NCBI GenBank assembly: GCA_019637895.1
Contig: JAHBUU010000012.1
Coordinates: forward strand, 1 to 35,765
Source of the DNA: Pseudobdellovibrionaceae bacterium
GTDB taxonomy: Bacteria > Bdellovibrionota > Bdellovibrionia > Bdellovibrionales > Bdellovibrionaceae
Length of the DNA stretch: 35,765 nucleotides
Direction of reading: 5' to 3'
Below are positions 23,301 through 30,448 of the stretch, piece by piece. Numbering within the stretch: the first letter of the stretch is position 1; each line of letters begins with the position of its first letter. The translations under genes and the position numbers were made by a program. The notes below the pieces were generated by a model. That model was not told the origin of the DNA. It made no database searches and saw only the letters and a program-made list of their open reading frames with translations.

Positions 23301-23717
23301 ATGAGTAACGTGATCCACATGAATAGCTTTCAGTTTCAGGATTACAAAATTGGCCGCAGGCGACTCCTTAAATCCCTGGAGCGCACAAACCTCAGCGAGG
23401 CCGAGCAAATTCCGTTCGCACTTCGTCAGGTTGGGGATTTTTTCCGCCTTGCCAGAATCCGCGCCGGAATTTCCATTGAGGATGCGGCCACCGTTATTCA
23501 GTTATCAAAAGACGAACTTATGGCATTTGAACAAGGCGGAGGCCAGGTTCCAGCACGTTCGATAGCGAGCTTGTGCGCAAGGTACGGCGTGGAGAGGGAT
23601 TTTGAAGAATTCTATTCCTATCTGCGCGGTGCCACACGGCCCGAGGAGATGGCTGCATTTCTGAAGGTTCGGCCCATCCTTGAAAAGATGGGTTTGATTC
23701 GCCCCAAGGATTGGTGA
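23301..23717 (+). CDS. XRE-family HTH regulator
   Basis: A 138-residue protein with a Cro/CI-type HTH at about 50-105: VGDFFRLARIRAGISIEDAA, TVIQLSKDELMAFEQGGGQV, PARSIASLCARYGV. The N-terminal 45 residues and the C-terminal tail (about 110-138) are family-unspecific. A GAGG ribosome site precedes the ATG. XRE regulators of ICEs commonly repress excision or transfer functions; here it could set the state of the divergent AT-rich region upstream of its operon. That is inference. Confidence 0.82.
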   Translation: MSNVIHMNSFQFQDYKIGRRRLLKSLERTNLSEAEQIPFALRQVGDFFRLARIRAGISIEDAATVIQLSKDELMAFEQGGGQVPARSIASLCARYGVERDFEEFYSYLRGATRPEEMAAFLKVRPILEKMGLIRPKDW

Positions 23718-23721
23718 CACT

Positions 23722-24090
23722 TTGAAAATCCTGGTGGTCGAATCCCACGCTGACATTCGCTACCTGGTTGAGGAATTTCTTCGTCGCAAACTTGACGACA
23801 TCGAAGTCGCTGCCACCGGAAATGCGGAAGTCGCCGCCGCAGATCTTCAGGCTGGAGGATTTGGCGGTTTGGTGATTGGTTCGATTCAACACCAAGCGGC
23901 CCAGGAGCTTTCGCGCCTTGCCCAAGATCATGACACATTTGTAGTCCTATTCGCGTCGAGTTCGGAAACCGCTAACATCGGTAGTGCAGCCGCCGCCGTG
24001 ATCCGGCAGCCCGACTTTCAAAGGCTCATCGAAGTGGTTGGCGAACTGGTTGTCCAAGAAGCCCTTCGCCGGATCGGTAAGAGAGGTTAA
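23722..24090 (+). CDS. Degenerate receiver-domain protein (pseudo-receiver)
   Basis: A 122-residue single-domain protein beginning MKILVVESHADIRYLVEEFL, as CheY-like receivers do. The phospho-acceptor strand reads GGLVIGSIQH, so the usual Asp is Gly or Ser; the acidic pair after strand 1 is Glu-Ser; the conserved Lys-Pro is replaced by RQP. It therefore should not be phosphorylated in the ordinary way and may work by protein contact. The start is TTG 23722, four bases after the XRE stop, with AAGGA upstream, suggesting coupling. A partner could be the hybrid kinase, the sigma-54 activator or the XRE protein. Confidence 0.7.
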   Translation: MKILVVESHADIRYLVEEFLRRKLDDIEVAATGNAEVAAADLQAGGFGGLVIGSIQHQAAQELSRLAQDHDTFVVLFASSSETANIGSAAAAVIRQPDFQRLIEVVGELVVQEALRRIGKRG

Positions 24091-24301
24091 TCCGCCATTG
24101 CTGACCACCGATACGGGGACCGGCGGCTCTTTCCCCGGCATTTCCCCGTGCTGGCCCCAAGTCCTCAAATTTAGCTATTTTTGTCCCCATGCTAACTGGG
24201 CAGAATCGCTTGATGCCCCTGGTTGGCGGGGTCCGCCAATGTTATTCCCTTTCTGGACACTTTCTGAATTGGCACTAATCTATTATAGAGCGGAGGGTTA
24301 T
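24091..24301. other. Spacer before the macrolide-resistance gene
   Basis: This 211-nt region has no gene. A segment at about 24108-24155 with GGCGGCTCTTTCCCCGGCAT and further CCCC groups resembles part of the repeat found after the next two genes, which suggests that resistance genes were added here in steps. AT-rich sequence with TATTAT near 24280 may be promoter, but no matching -35 at usual spacing was found. Confidence 0.4.
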
Positions 24302-25183
24302 ATGAACGAAAACGAGATAAGGACTCTAGCTGGAAAGCATGGACTTCATGGCCTAGAAGAAATCAACTTCAACCAGATTGGGTTGGACTTCCAAGTTGCC
24401 TTCGCTAAAGACCAAGATGGAGTTAATTGGGTGCTGAGAATTCCTCGCCGCACCGACATGCTCGCGCAAATCCAGCACGAATCAAAGATCTTGGCATTGA
24501 TGAAGCAGAGGCTCCAGCTTTCAGTTCCGGACTGGAAGCACGTGAGTTCTGAATTTGTCGCCTACCCGTTGCTAAAAAATGCCCCGGCCATTGCTGTTGA
24601 TGAGAGGACTCATCAGGTGATCTGGAAGGTGGATCCAAAATCCAAAAAGTTCATTTCAAGTTTGGCGGCGATGCTTGTCGAACTTCATAAAACACCTACA
24701 GAGGCCGCCATTGCTGCGGGGCTGAGTCATCTCAGCCCGGAGCAAGTTCGAGCGGCCATAGCCGAAGATCTTGAGCGTGTAAAAATCGAACTGGGGATAA
24801 GTGCTCAGAAGGAAAGACAGCTTCAGGCTTGGATAAATAACGAAAGCCTGTGGCCGCCTTTTTCAGTTTTGGTGCATGGCGATCTCTATGCTGGACATAT
24901 CCTTGTAGGTAAAGATGAGCTGATCACTGGCGTGATCGATTGGTCAGAAGCGAAGGTCAGCGACCCTTCGCTTGATTTTGCAGGGCATCTCACTGTGTTC
25001 GGCGAAGAAAGTCTAAGGGATCTGATTTACGAATATCAAAATAGGGGTGGTGCCACGTGGCCTGCTCTTTTTGATCACACCAAAGAAAGAGCCTCTGCTT
25101 CTTTTCTAAGCTTTGCCATATTTGCCCTTAACAGTAAACACGAGGGGTATATTAATGCGGCAAAATCGCAGCTGCTCGAGTAA
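24302..25183 (+). CDS. mph: Macrolide 2'-phosphotransferase (Mph family)
   Basis: A 293-residue kinase that phosphorylates the 2'-hydroxyl of the macrolide desosamine. It aligns well along its length with Mph(A)-type enzymes: GLDFQVAFAKDQDGVNWVLR then IPRR near the start, LQLSVPDWKHVSSEFVAYPL, catalytic loop VLVHGDLYAGHILVG (Asp194) and metal-binding IDWSEAKVSDPSLDFAGHL. Close relatives prefer GTP. The ATG at 24302 follows GGAGG; the open frame extends further back without support. A terminator-like hairpin follows. Whether it gives resistance or is a housekeeping homologue cannot be told from sequence. Subtype is not assigned. Confidence 0.9.
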   Translation: MNENEIRTLAGKHGLHGLEEINFNQIGLDFQVAFAKDQDGVNWVLRIPRRTDMLAQIQHESKILALMKQRLQLSVPDWKHVSSEFVAYPLLKNAPAIAVDERTHQVIWKVDPKSKKFISSLAAMLVELHKTPTEAAIAAGLSHLSPEQVRAAIAEDLERVKIELGISAQKERQLQAWINNESLWPPFSVLVHGDLYAGHILVGKDELITGVIDWSEAKVSDPSLDFAGHLTVFGEESLRDLIYEYQNRGGATWPALFDHTKERASASFLSFAIFALNSKHEGYINAAKSQLLE

Positions 25184-25224
25184 GAATGTGCCAAACACAC
25201 TGCTCTTGGGCAAAGTAAGACCAC

Positions 25225-25276
25225 GAAGAAGCCGCCGGAAATCCGCGCGGCTTCTTTCATTTTCCCCGCGATGTCC
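25225..25276 (+). repeat. Imperfect direct repeat, copy 1 (after mph)
   Basis: About 50 bp, beginning GAAGCCGCCGGAAATCCG and ending with two CCCC-containing blocks. Copy 2 after the beta-lactamase gene is at about 26420-26475 and is roughly 80% alike by eye, with 1-nt gaps. Confidence 0.6.
25228..25254 (+). terminator. Terminator-like hairpin after mph
   Basis: The stem GAAGCCGC / GCGGCTTC (8 bp), extended by CGG-aaat-CCG, is followed by TTTCATTTT. It belongs to a repeat that recurs after the beta-lactamase gene. Confidence 0.65.
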
Positions 25277-25540
25277 CCGTTGAAGCGCGAATCTTGAAAT
25301 CGCACTGAAGTTTGTCCCCTGGGGACGATCTTTAAAAACAAGTCGGTCAATTTTTTTTGACGACCTTCAGTCCTTCGGCAAAGGCTCTTGTTCCAAAACG
25401 CGCTGTAACCCGAGCATTTGCGTTTTAAGCGAATTTCTCCCCTTGGTAGCGATCCAAATCGCATATAACAGGCCGTGAACGGCGACCCGCGAAATGATTC
25501 CTATGCTGACCGCTCGGCAAAGCTCTGATAGGTCTTTTTA

Positions 25541-26392
25541 ATGCCAAAACTTTTGTTTGCTTTATTTTTAGTTGGGATATCGCTGACGGCAGGGGCTAAT
25601 CCTAAATCAATACTTGCACTTCAGGCCATTGAGCGCGGTATCGGCGGGCACCTTGGTGTGATCGCAATCGACACCAAAACCGGACGTCGCATCGAGTACA
25701 AAAGCGCCAAACGATTTTTGATGTGCAGTACGTTTAAGCTGTCTTTGGTAGCCCACATTTTGAAGCGAGCTGATTCCGGCGAGGAGAAATTAGATCGTCT
25801 CATATCTTTTTCGCCTGCTGATCTTTTAGAGTACGCGCCCGTCACCTCGAGGCGCGTGTCCGAAAAAAAGATGTCGATTAAAGACTTGAGCATCGCCGTT
25901 CTTCAGTACAGCGACAATACGGCCGCTAATCTGCTTTTGCATGAACAAGGAGGGCCCGCGGGCTTGACTCAATTTCTTAGAAGTATTGGAGATCAAATAA
26001 CTCGCATTGATCGGTCAGAGCCAGCTCTCAATACGCCGAAAGGCGATTTTGATACGACCACACCAGAGGCGATAGCAGAGACCGTTCGCAAACTTGTTCT
26101 TGGCGATGTTTTATCGCCAACTTCTCGGGCTTTCTTTACGGAATGGCTTTTAAGTAACGCGGTCTCTAATGCGCGCTTCAGAGCCGGCGTCCCCGATAGC
26201 TGGAAGGTCGCTGACAGAGGCGGCTCTGGCGACGGCGGAGTGACGAATGATATTGGAGTGCTCTTCGGCCCTAATGATCAGAAGATCGTCTTGGCGGCAT
26301 TTACCTCTGGGTCAACCAAACCACGCAGTGAAATCGAAAAAGCGCTTGCAGAAGTTGCAAAGCTGGCCACTGCTGAGTTTGCCGATCATTAA
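25541..26392 (+). CDS. bla: Class A serine beta-lactamase with RGG in place of KTG
   Basis: A 283-residue exported enzyme with a signal peptide (MPKLLFALFLVGISLTAGAN). Catalytic motifs are present: STFK with Ser63, SDN (124-126), and ExxLN (Glu160 to Asn164, in RIDRSEPALNT). The fourth motif, normally KTG, reads DRGGSG (Arg226-Gly227-Gly228). Arginine at this site is known from carbenicillin-hydrolysing class A enzymes, but Gly in place of Thr/Ser is unusual and should alter carboxylate binding. The sequence around it (TNDIGVLFGP) fits the fold, so the gene is intact. The ribosome site is weak (ATAGGT). It stands alone between copies of a repeat, with mph upstream. Confidence 0.92.
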   Translation: MPKLLFALFLVGISLTAGANPKSILALQAIERGIGGHLGVIAIDTKTGRRIEYKSAKRFLMCSTFKLSLVAHILKRADSGEEKLDRLISFSPADLLEYAPVTSRRVSEKKMSIKDLSIAVLQYSDNTAANLLLHEQGGPAGLTQFLRSIGDQITRIDRSEPALNTPKGDFDTTTPEAIAETVRKLVLGDVLSPTSRAFFTEWLLSNAVSNARFRAGVPDSWKVADRGGSGDGGVTNDIGVLFGPNDQKIVLAAFTSGSTKPRSEIEKALAEVAKLATAEFADH

Positions 26393-26419
26393 TCACTGCT
26401 CTCTGAGAGAGTCAGGCGC

Positions 26420-26475
26420 CGATGAGGCCGCCGGAATCCGAGTGGCTTCGTCATGTTCCCCATCGTGTCCCCGAG
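26420..26475 (+). repeat. Imperfect direct repeat, copy 2 (after bla)
   Basis: It begins GAGGCCGCCGGAATCCGAG and continues TGGCTTCGTCATGTTCCCC, matching copy 1 at 25225-25276. Its hairpin is weaker, with a G-T pair, and is followed by little T, so it may be a decayed terminator. Confidence 0.6.
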
Positions 26476-26513
26476 ACTATTCTAAAACGCGGACCTTCTG
26501 GAACACTTTGGAC

Positions 26514-26556
26514 AAAAAAAGGGCGACCCTCACCGGAAATAGGTGAAGATCGCCCT
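26514..26556 (-). terminator. Rho-independent terminator of the serine recombinase gene
   Basis: On the minus strand a 14-bp stem (two G-U pairs) around a 7-nt loop is followed by seven T. It lies just beyond the recombinase stop at 26565. Confidence 0.92.
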
Positions 26557-26564
26557 TGGCGTTC

Positions 26565-27347
26565 TTAAGTGGCGTTGATGGGCTCTTGAGAGGCGGTCGG
26601 TGTTTCGGCGGTGACGTGTTGTTCAGATTTGGCAGCTTCGATCTTGGCGACAAGCTCTGGCGGAATCTGGATGGACTCTTCTTGAAACTTCGTTCGCTGC
26701 TCTTCTTCGAGTTTCTTTTTCTCCGCAGCTTTTCTCGCGATCCACTCTTTTTTCTGGGCGCTCACGCTCCCGTGACTACACCGGGAGATCCTCGAAATCT
26801 CTCTGAACGAGAGTCCGGCTTCTAGGAGCGACTCAATAAGCGCGGAATTTCTTTTACGCTCTCGTCCGATTCGTTTGCCTTTGGCTTTCGCGTTGGCAAG
26901 GCCGTTGCGAACCCTCTCAGCTATCAAATCTCTCTCTAACTGCGCAATGGCTGAGATGATTACAAAGACGACATGCCCGAGACTGGTGTTGAGATCGAGC
27001 TTCTCGGTCAGGCTTACAAAATTTGTATTACACTTCTTGAAAACTTCCAAGCCCTTTAACATGTGTGAGACCGAGCGGGCGTAACGGGAGAAGGCGAAGA
27101 CCACGACGGTTTCGATTTCGCCGGTTTCAACGGCCCTCATCATTCGATCTAGGGCCGGACGCGAGGCTTTCGTTCCGGACACGTTTTCATCGGCAAACAA
27201 CTCGTATTCAGTGATTTTGTTTTGGTCGCAAAAAATTGTGAGGGCGCGGATTTGTGCTTCGAGACCATTTTTTTGGTCAGCGGTACTGACCCTTGCGTAC
27301 AGGGCCGTGCGCCGTTTGGTAGATGGAGCCGTGAAATGGGCTTGCAT
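26565..27347 (-). CDS. Serine recombinase of the resolvase/invertase family
   Basis: A 260-residue small serine recombinase. The catalytic domain starts with TALYARVSTADQ (nucleophile Ser21), then ADENVSGTKASRPALDRMM, VVVFAFSRYARS and ERDLIAERVRNGLANAKAKG. A Hin-like HTH follows (LLEAGLSFREISRISRCSHG), and then a charged coiled tail of about 50 residues beyond the usual end (KAAEKKKLEEEQRTKFQEES). It could resolve dimers of the circular ICE, invert a segment, or be the remains of the cargo's own mobility. The ATG has GGAGG 9 nt upstream. It has its own terminator and lies behind another one. Confidence 0.93.
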   Translation of the reverse strand: MQAHFTAPSTKRRTALYARVSTADQKNGLEAQIRALTIFCDQNKITEYELFADENVSGTKASRPALDRMMRAVETGEIETVVVFAFSRYARSVSHMLKGLEVFKKCNTNFVSLTEKLDLNTSLGHVVFVIISAIAQLERDLIAERVRNGLANAKAKGKRIGRERKRNSALIESLLEAGLSFREISRISRCSHGSVSAQKKEWIARKAAEKKKLEEEQRTKFQEESIQIPPELVAKIEAAKSEQHVTAETPTASQEPINAT

Positions 27348-27369
27348 TGATTATACCTCCAAGAGTGAA

Positions 27370-27399
27370 AAAAACGAAGGCCCGAGGATCACTCGGGCC
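27370..27399 (-). terminator. Rho-independent terminator of the 115-aa gene
   Basis: The minus-strand stem GGCCCGAG-tgatc-CTCGGGCC is followed by TTCGTTTTTTTT. It separates the 115-aa gene from the serine recombinase gene. Confidence 0.9.
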
Positions 27400-27433
27400 A
27401 AACATCGGGAAGAATTGATATTTTTTGAGGCGA

Positions 27434-27781
27434 TCAGGTTTTCGTGGTCAGGCCCCAGCGCATGGCTAGCGCTTCAAGGACCGCGATTTGAAAATTCGGG
27501 TCCATGCTCAAGGCGGCGTCGAAACAGTTTGAACGGGGTTTTGGTTCGTCTACCCAAATGCCATAGCACCAGGTGATCGCCCCTCGGTGTCCGGAGCCAA
27601 ACCCCATCCGGAAGATTTCGTTCCAGTAAATGGTCTCCGTATCGAAATTGATAAACGGTGACACGCGCTCGTAAAGGAATGGGTCGGCTTTCAGGACGTG
27701 AAGGACGGCCCGCATTTGGGTTGAGTGTTTGCGTTCGGGGGTGGTGTTTTGTTTTTGTTGAATAGCGGGAGCTTGGGACAT
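27434..27781 (-). CDS. 115-aa protein of unknown function
   Basis: The ATG at 27781 has AAGGAG 7 nt upstream. The protein has a polar start (MSQAPAIQQKQNTTPERKHS) and a compact rest with many aromatics (INFDTETIYWNEIFRMGFGS, GAITWCYGIWVDEPKP, AVLEALAMRWGL). There is no signal or membrane span. I do not recognise it. It has its own ribosome site and terminator, like its neighbours at this end of the ICE. A small anti-restriction or plasmid-type accessory protein would be typical here, but nothing in the sequence shows it. Confidence 0.72.
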   Translation of the reverse strand: MSQAPAIQQKQNTTPERKHSTQMRAVLHVLKADPFLYERVSPFINFDTETIYWNEIFRMGFGSGHRGAITWCYGIWVDEPKPRSNCFDAALSMDPNFQIAVLEALAMRWGLTTKT

Positions 27782-27795
27782 CTGGGATCTCCTTG

Positions 27796-27830
27796 AAAAA
27801 AAGATTTAGGCCCCGGACAAACTCCGGAGC
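27796..27830 (-). terminator. Rho-independent terminator of the 54-aa gene
   Basis: The minus-strand stem GCTCCGGA-gtttg-TCCGGGGC (one G-U pair) is followed by CTAAATC and a run of seven T. Confidence 0.8.
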
Positions 27831-27842
27831 CCGTGAATTGGA

Positions 27843-28007
27843 CTAGCGGGTGAGCAGCCGAGAAAATTTCGAATAGGAGATGATCCCCTTTTCGGATTTT
27901 TCAGCAGCAAGACCCATCATGATGAGAGTGCAGGATTTAAGTTGGCCGATGAGCGCAAGGCAGATCGCCACCTTGATAACCCAGGCGTAAAAGCGAACGA
28001 GTTCCAT
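27843..28007 (-). CDS. 54-aa small membrane protein at the right end of the ICE
   Basis: The ORF starts at ATG 28007 behind CGGAGG and ends at TAG 27843. The peptide begins MELVRFYAWVIKVAICLALI, has further hydrophobic sequence with two cysteines (CTLIMMGLAA), and a polar tail ending SYSKFSRLLTR. One membrane-spanning helix is likely. It is too short for firm assignment, but the ribosome site and the terminator 13 nt after the stop support a real gene. Its promoter would overlap the integrase arm sites, so expression could change on excision. Confidence 0.65.
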   Translation of the reverse strand: MELVRFYAWVIKVAICLALIGQLKSCTLIMMGLAAEKSEKGIISYSKFSRLLTR

Positions 28008-28054
28008 AAAAAACCTCCGTTAGGTTTATTGGTCTCGCTCTCTGAAATCTGGCG

Positions 28055-28084
28055 TGTAGCAAGGTTGTAGCAAATCTGTAGCAA
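28055..28084 (+). repeat. Integrase arm-type sites, right end
   Basis: TGTAGCAA occurs three times in direct orientation at 28055, 28066 and 28077 with an exact 11-bp period, matching the two copies at 2905-2922. The group lies about 125 bp from the tRNA-side core. Confidence 0.72.
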
Positions 28085-28208
28085 AGCTTTGAAATACCCA
28101 GAAATAGTCTGAAATACTCCGTCGTGATCGTTTTGCGCTCTCTAATGTTTTTAACTACTTGATGCGACTGTGAATTTTCATCGTCGCTTACTTTTTGGAA
28201 CCTAAGAA

Positions 28209-28298
28209 TGGCGGAGAGGGTGGGATTCGAACCCACGAGACGGGTTAACGTCTACTCGATTTCGAATCGAGCTCCTTCGGCCACTCGGACACCTCTCC
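28209..28298 (-). tRNA. serX: tRNA-Ser(CGA), ICE insertion target
   Basis: Read on the minus strand the gene starts GGAGAGG and ends CCTCTCC-G-CCA with CCA encoded. The anticodon arm is CTCGA-TTCGAAA-TCGAG, giving anticodon CGA. A long variable arm (AGACG..CGTCT) and GGTTCGAATCC T-loop mark a type II serine tRNA of 90 nt. The last 10 nt (28209-28218 on the plus strand) form the right ICE attachment core, so the tRNA stays intact. The symbol is provisional. Confidence 0.96.
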
Positions 28299-28377
28299 GC
28301 TTCGTAAGGCGATCAGAAATAACACGAGGTTTTTGGAAAGGCATCCTGATTTTGTGCTGATTTAGGGCCTAAAATGC

Positions 28378-28407
28378 AAAAAGGGGTGTGAAATCACACC
28401 CCTTTTT
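28378..28407. terminator. Terminator after the lipoprotein gene
   Basis: GGGGTGTG-aaat-CACACCCC flanked by AAAAA and TTTTT makes a strong hairpin in both directions. It lies just past the stop at 28415 on the minus strand. Confidence 0.9.
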
Positions 28408-28414
28408 CGGTTTC

Positions 28415-30448
28415 TTACTTGGAAAGAACGCCAGGATAAACCTGGTTCACCCGGAAATCGGGGACCAAGGCTTTGTCCATCTCTGGCAGGACATGCAGCT
28501 TCATGAGGGTCAAAAGAGAGTTGTCGGAGGTCAGGACCCTCTCGAACTCTTTGTACTTCGCTTCTCCGCGAATCGTGAGGCGCCATTGGTTGTCGGCACC
28601 CTCGTCCGCGAAAGGCGAACTTTCGACGTCGTAGTTCACAAGGTAGTAACGTTCAACGAAGGTTTTTTCTTCGGTTTTATCCGCGCAGGCAAAGAAGCCA
28701 CGGCCTTCGATCACACCTTGAACAGCGATACAGTTTTTCGTCAAAGCCGTGATCTCGTAAGCATCACGAACGACAGAGAAGCTTTGCGATTCGGAAACGC
28801 TGGCTTCAACCCCACGGGATGTGGACTTCGAAAGCTCGGCTGCTGCGTAGACTTCACTGCCAATTCCGATTTTGATTCCAAGGAAGTCCGTCAACAGACC
28901 CAGTGGATCAAAAGATCCGCTGATCTTGCCACCCATGGATGTGCTGGATTCTTTTCTCCAGCTCAACGAACGGCTGATCTCGATCTTTCGGGCGCTCACA
29001 CTGGTGAGTTCCGGAACGTTGCGGATATCGCCTTTGAGCTCTTGAACGAAGTCGTAAGTCCCGATCCCGAGATATTTGCGTGGGTTCCGCGAACACTCTT
29101 CGATGGCCGGTTTTTCTTTGGCTCCGCCGAAGATCCAGCGCTCAACTTTCACTTTGTCGGTCGGCAGGTAAACAACGGCACACAGTTTAGGAATTCCAGA
29201 ACCCGTCGCGGATCCATAAGGCGAAAAGCCGATGGCCGATTCGCCGCCTTTGGCGAGATCCAAAAGGTCGTTGCGTTCCGCAAGCTGAGCATTCTCTTTG
29301 AAGACGGTCAGGGCATCGCGCTTTTCGCTCACTTGGCCCAGAAGATTCGTGATGCGAGCCTCAACCAAAGAGCCTTTTTCCTCAGCGGAAACCAGGCGAA
29401 CATCCGCATCGCCACCAGTCAGGGCGCCGATAAATCCACTGTAGACACCGACGCGGGCAACACGAGCAGCCTCACCAATCGGCTCGAGGATGATCACCGC
29501 ACGGTTACGGCTGAGAATCTTCGATGTGTCGTGGATCCGAAGCAAGATGTCTTGAGTGGCGGTTCCATCGTAAAGAACCTTGATGTCGCCTTGATACTCG
29601 GCAACCAGATCCTGAGGCTTTGGATCGTCTTGGGATCCGTCGCGCAAAACGACGAAGCGAAGTTTGAACTCTCCGCCTTTCAAATCCATGCGAACCAATT
29701 CATTCTTCAGGTTCCGGCGAATGAACTTTGGCTCCAGACGCAGGCGGAATTTCTGAACTGGTTTCAGCGTCAAAAGCGGCGTGATGATGGTTTGGAATTT
29801 ATCATGACCCGTGAACTCCATCGAAACATCGGCCAGGAAAGCCTCGGCACTTCCCGCTGCATTTGCAGGACCCAAACCCAGATTCAGCATATCGCTTTCA
29901 AACCCGAGATTTTCCAGGCCCGAATCCAGATCCGGCGGCGTGTAACGGCGCAGATCGTACAGCGTCGGACTTTCTTCCCACGGATTGATCGCGAGATCGA
30001 CCGTGACGTTCCCGGTGTAGCCATCGACTCCACGGAAATGACGTTGGAAGTGCAAGAGGCGCTCTTTCTGAAGAGCCGAGATCTTATGAACCTCGTCCCA
30101 CAGCAAGCAGCCATCCCCTTGAGTGCGAAGGATGCGTTCGGATTTGCCATCGCTGACACCGAAACGAACCTGATTCACCGGCGATTGGTTCACCGAGTTC
30201 GTGATGCAGGCCTTGAACTGGAATTTTTTGAACTTAGGCAGACCGAAGTCGTCAATCGACTGAACGCTGGTCTGACTGATGTCGACGCTCTCAACCCGGA
30301 AGGTGGAGTTCGCCACATAAGTCACGTCCTCAGCGCCGCCGTAAAGACCTTCATCACCACCGCTTGGTCCTTTGCGACCATCGCAAGCAGTCAGAGCCGT
30401 CGCCAAAACAACCATCAATGAAAGAGAAGAAAATTTAGAGGACATCAT
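28415..30448 (-). CDS. Large lipoprotein of unknown function
   Basis: A 677-residue precursor with a lipoprotein signal peptide (MMSSKFSSLSLMVVLATALT, then AC with acylated Cys22). The mature protein is mixed, with long beta-type stretches (FRLRLEPKFIRRNLKNEL, DILLRIHDTSKILSRNRAVI) and a Gly-rich segment near residue 500 (SMGGKISGSFDPLGLLTDFL) followed by an amphipathic, Ser-rich region. I do not recognise a family. The start overlaps the end of the outer-membrane protein gene by 14 nt with its own GGAG site, so the two are translated together and may form an outer-membrane complex. A 677-codon frame on the other strand is a shadow. Confidence 0.88.
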   Translation of the reverse strand: MMSSKFSSLSLMVVLATALTACDGRKGPSGGDEGLYGGAEDVTYVANSTFRVESVDISQTSVQSIDDFGLPKFKKFQFKACITNSVNQSPVNQVRFGVSDGKSERILRTQGDGCLLWDEVHKISALQKERLLHFQRHFRGVDGYTGNVTVDLAINPWEESPTLYDLRRYTPPDLDSGLENLGFESDMLNLGLGPANAAGSAEAFLADVSMEFTGHDKFQTIITPLLTLKPVQKFRLRLEPKFIRRNLKNELVRMDLKGGEFKLRFVVLRDGSQDDPKPQDLVAEYQGDIKVLYDGTATQDILLRIHDTSKILSRNRAVIILEPIGEAARVARVGVYSGFIGALTGGDADVRLVSAEEKGSLVEARITNLLGQVSEKRDALTVFKENAQLAERNDLLDLAKGGESAIGFSPYGSATGSGIPKLCAVVYLPTDKVKVERWIFGGAKEKPAIEECSRNPRKYLGIGTYDFVQELKGDIRNVPELTSVSARKIEISRSLSWRKESSTSMGGKISGSFDPLGLLTDFLGIKIGIGSEVYAAAELSKSTSRGVEASVSESQSFSVVRDAYEITALTKNCIAVQGVIEGRGFFACADKTEEKTFVERYYLVNYDVESSPFADEGADNQWRLTIRGEAKYKEFERVLTSDNSLLTLMKLHVLPEMDKALVPDFRVNQVYPGVLSK

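Larger units (their letters stand above)
25184..25540. other. Spacer between mph and the beta-lactamase gene
   Basis: These 357 bases hold the mph terminator and repeat copy, then a perfect palindrome GTCCCC-t-GGGGAC at 25314-25326 and an AT-rich run near 25350. Around 25460, GCATATAAC may be a -10 element for the beta-lactamase. No gene seen; the minus-strand frame across it is a shadow. Confidence 0.4.
2826..28218. mobile_element. Integrative and conjugative element inserted at tRNA-Ser(CGA)
   Basis: The ends are defined by a 10-bp direct repeat, TGGCGGAGAG, at 2826-2835 and 28209-28218. The right copy is the complement of the tRNA-Ser 3' end including CCA. Just inside the left end lie a tyrosine integrase and an excisionase, and TGTAGCAA repeats lie inside both ends. 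The interior carries a type IV secretion set, a relaxase, a coupling ATPase, a regulatory signalling operon, and antibiotic-resistance cargo. Unusually, the integrase sits at the end away from the intact tRNA. No VirB11, VirB1 or replication initiator was recognised. Confidence 0.9.

Noticed and set aside
24038..24301. Longer start for the macrolide kinase
   Set aside because: The upstream 88 codons overlap the receiver-like gene, do not match the Mph family, and lack a ribosome site; ATG 24302 has GGAGG.
25075..25464. 129-codon minus-strand frame across the mph end and spacer
   Set aside because: It is antisense to the kinase end and crosses a terminator and repeat; no ribosome site or domain.
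28388..30421. 677-codon plus-strand frame opposite the lipoprotein gene
   Set aside because: It mirrors the real gene, has no signal peptide or ribosome site, and its composition is that of a shadow frame.
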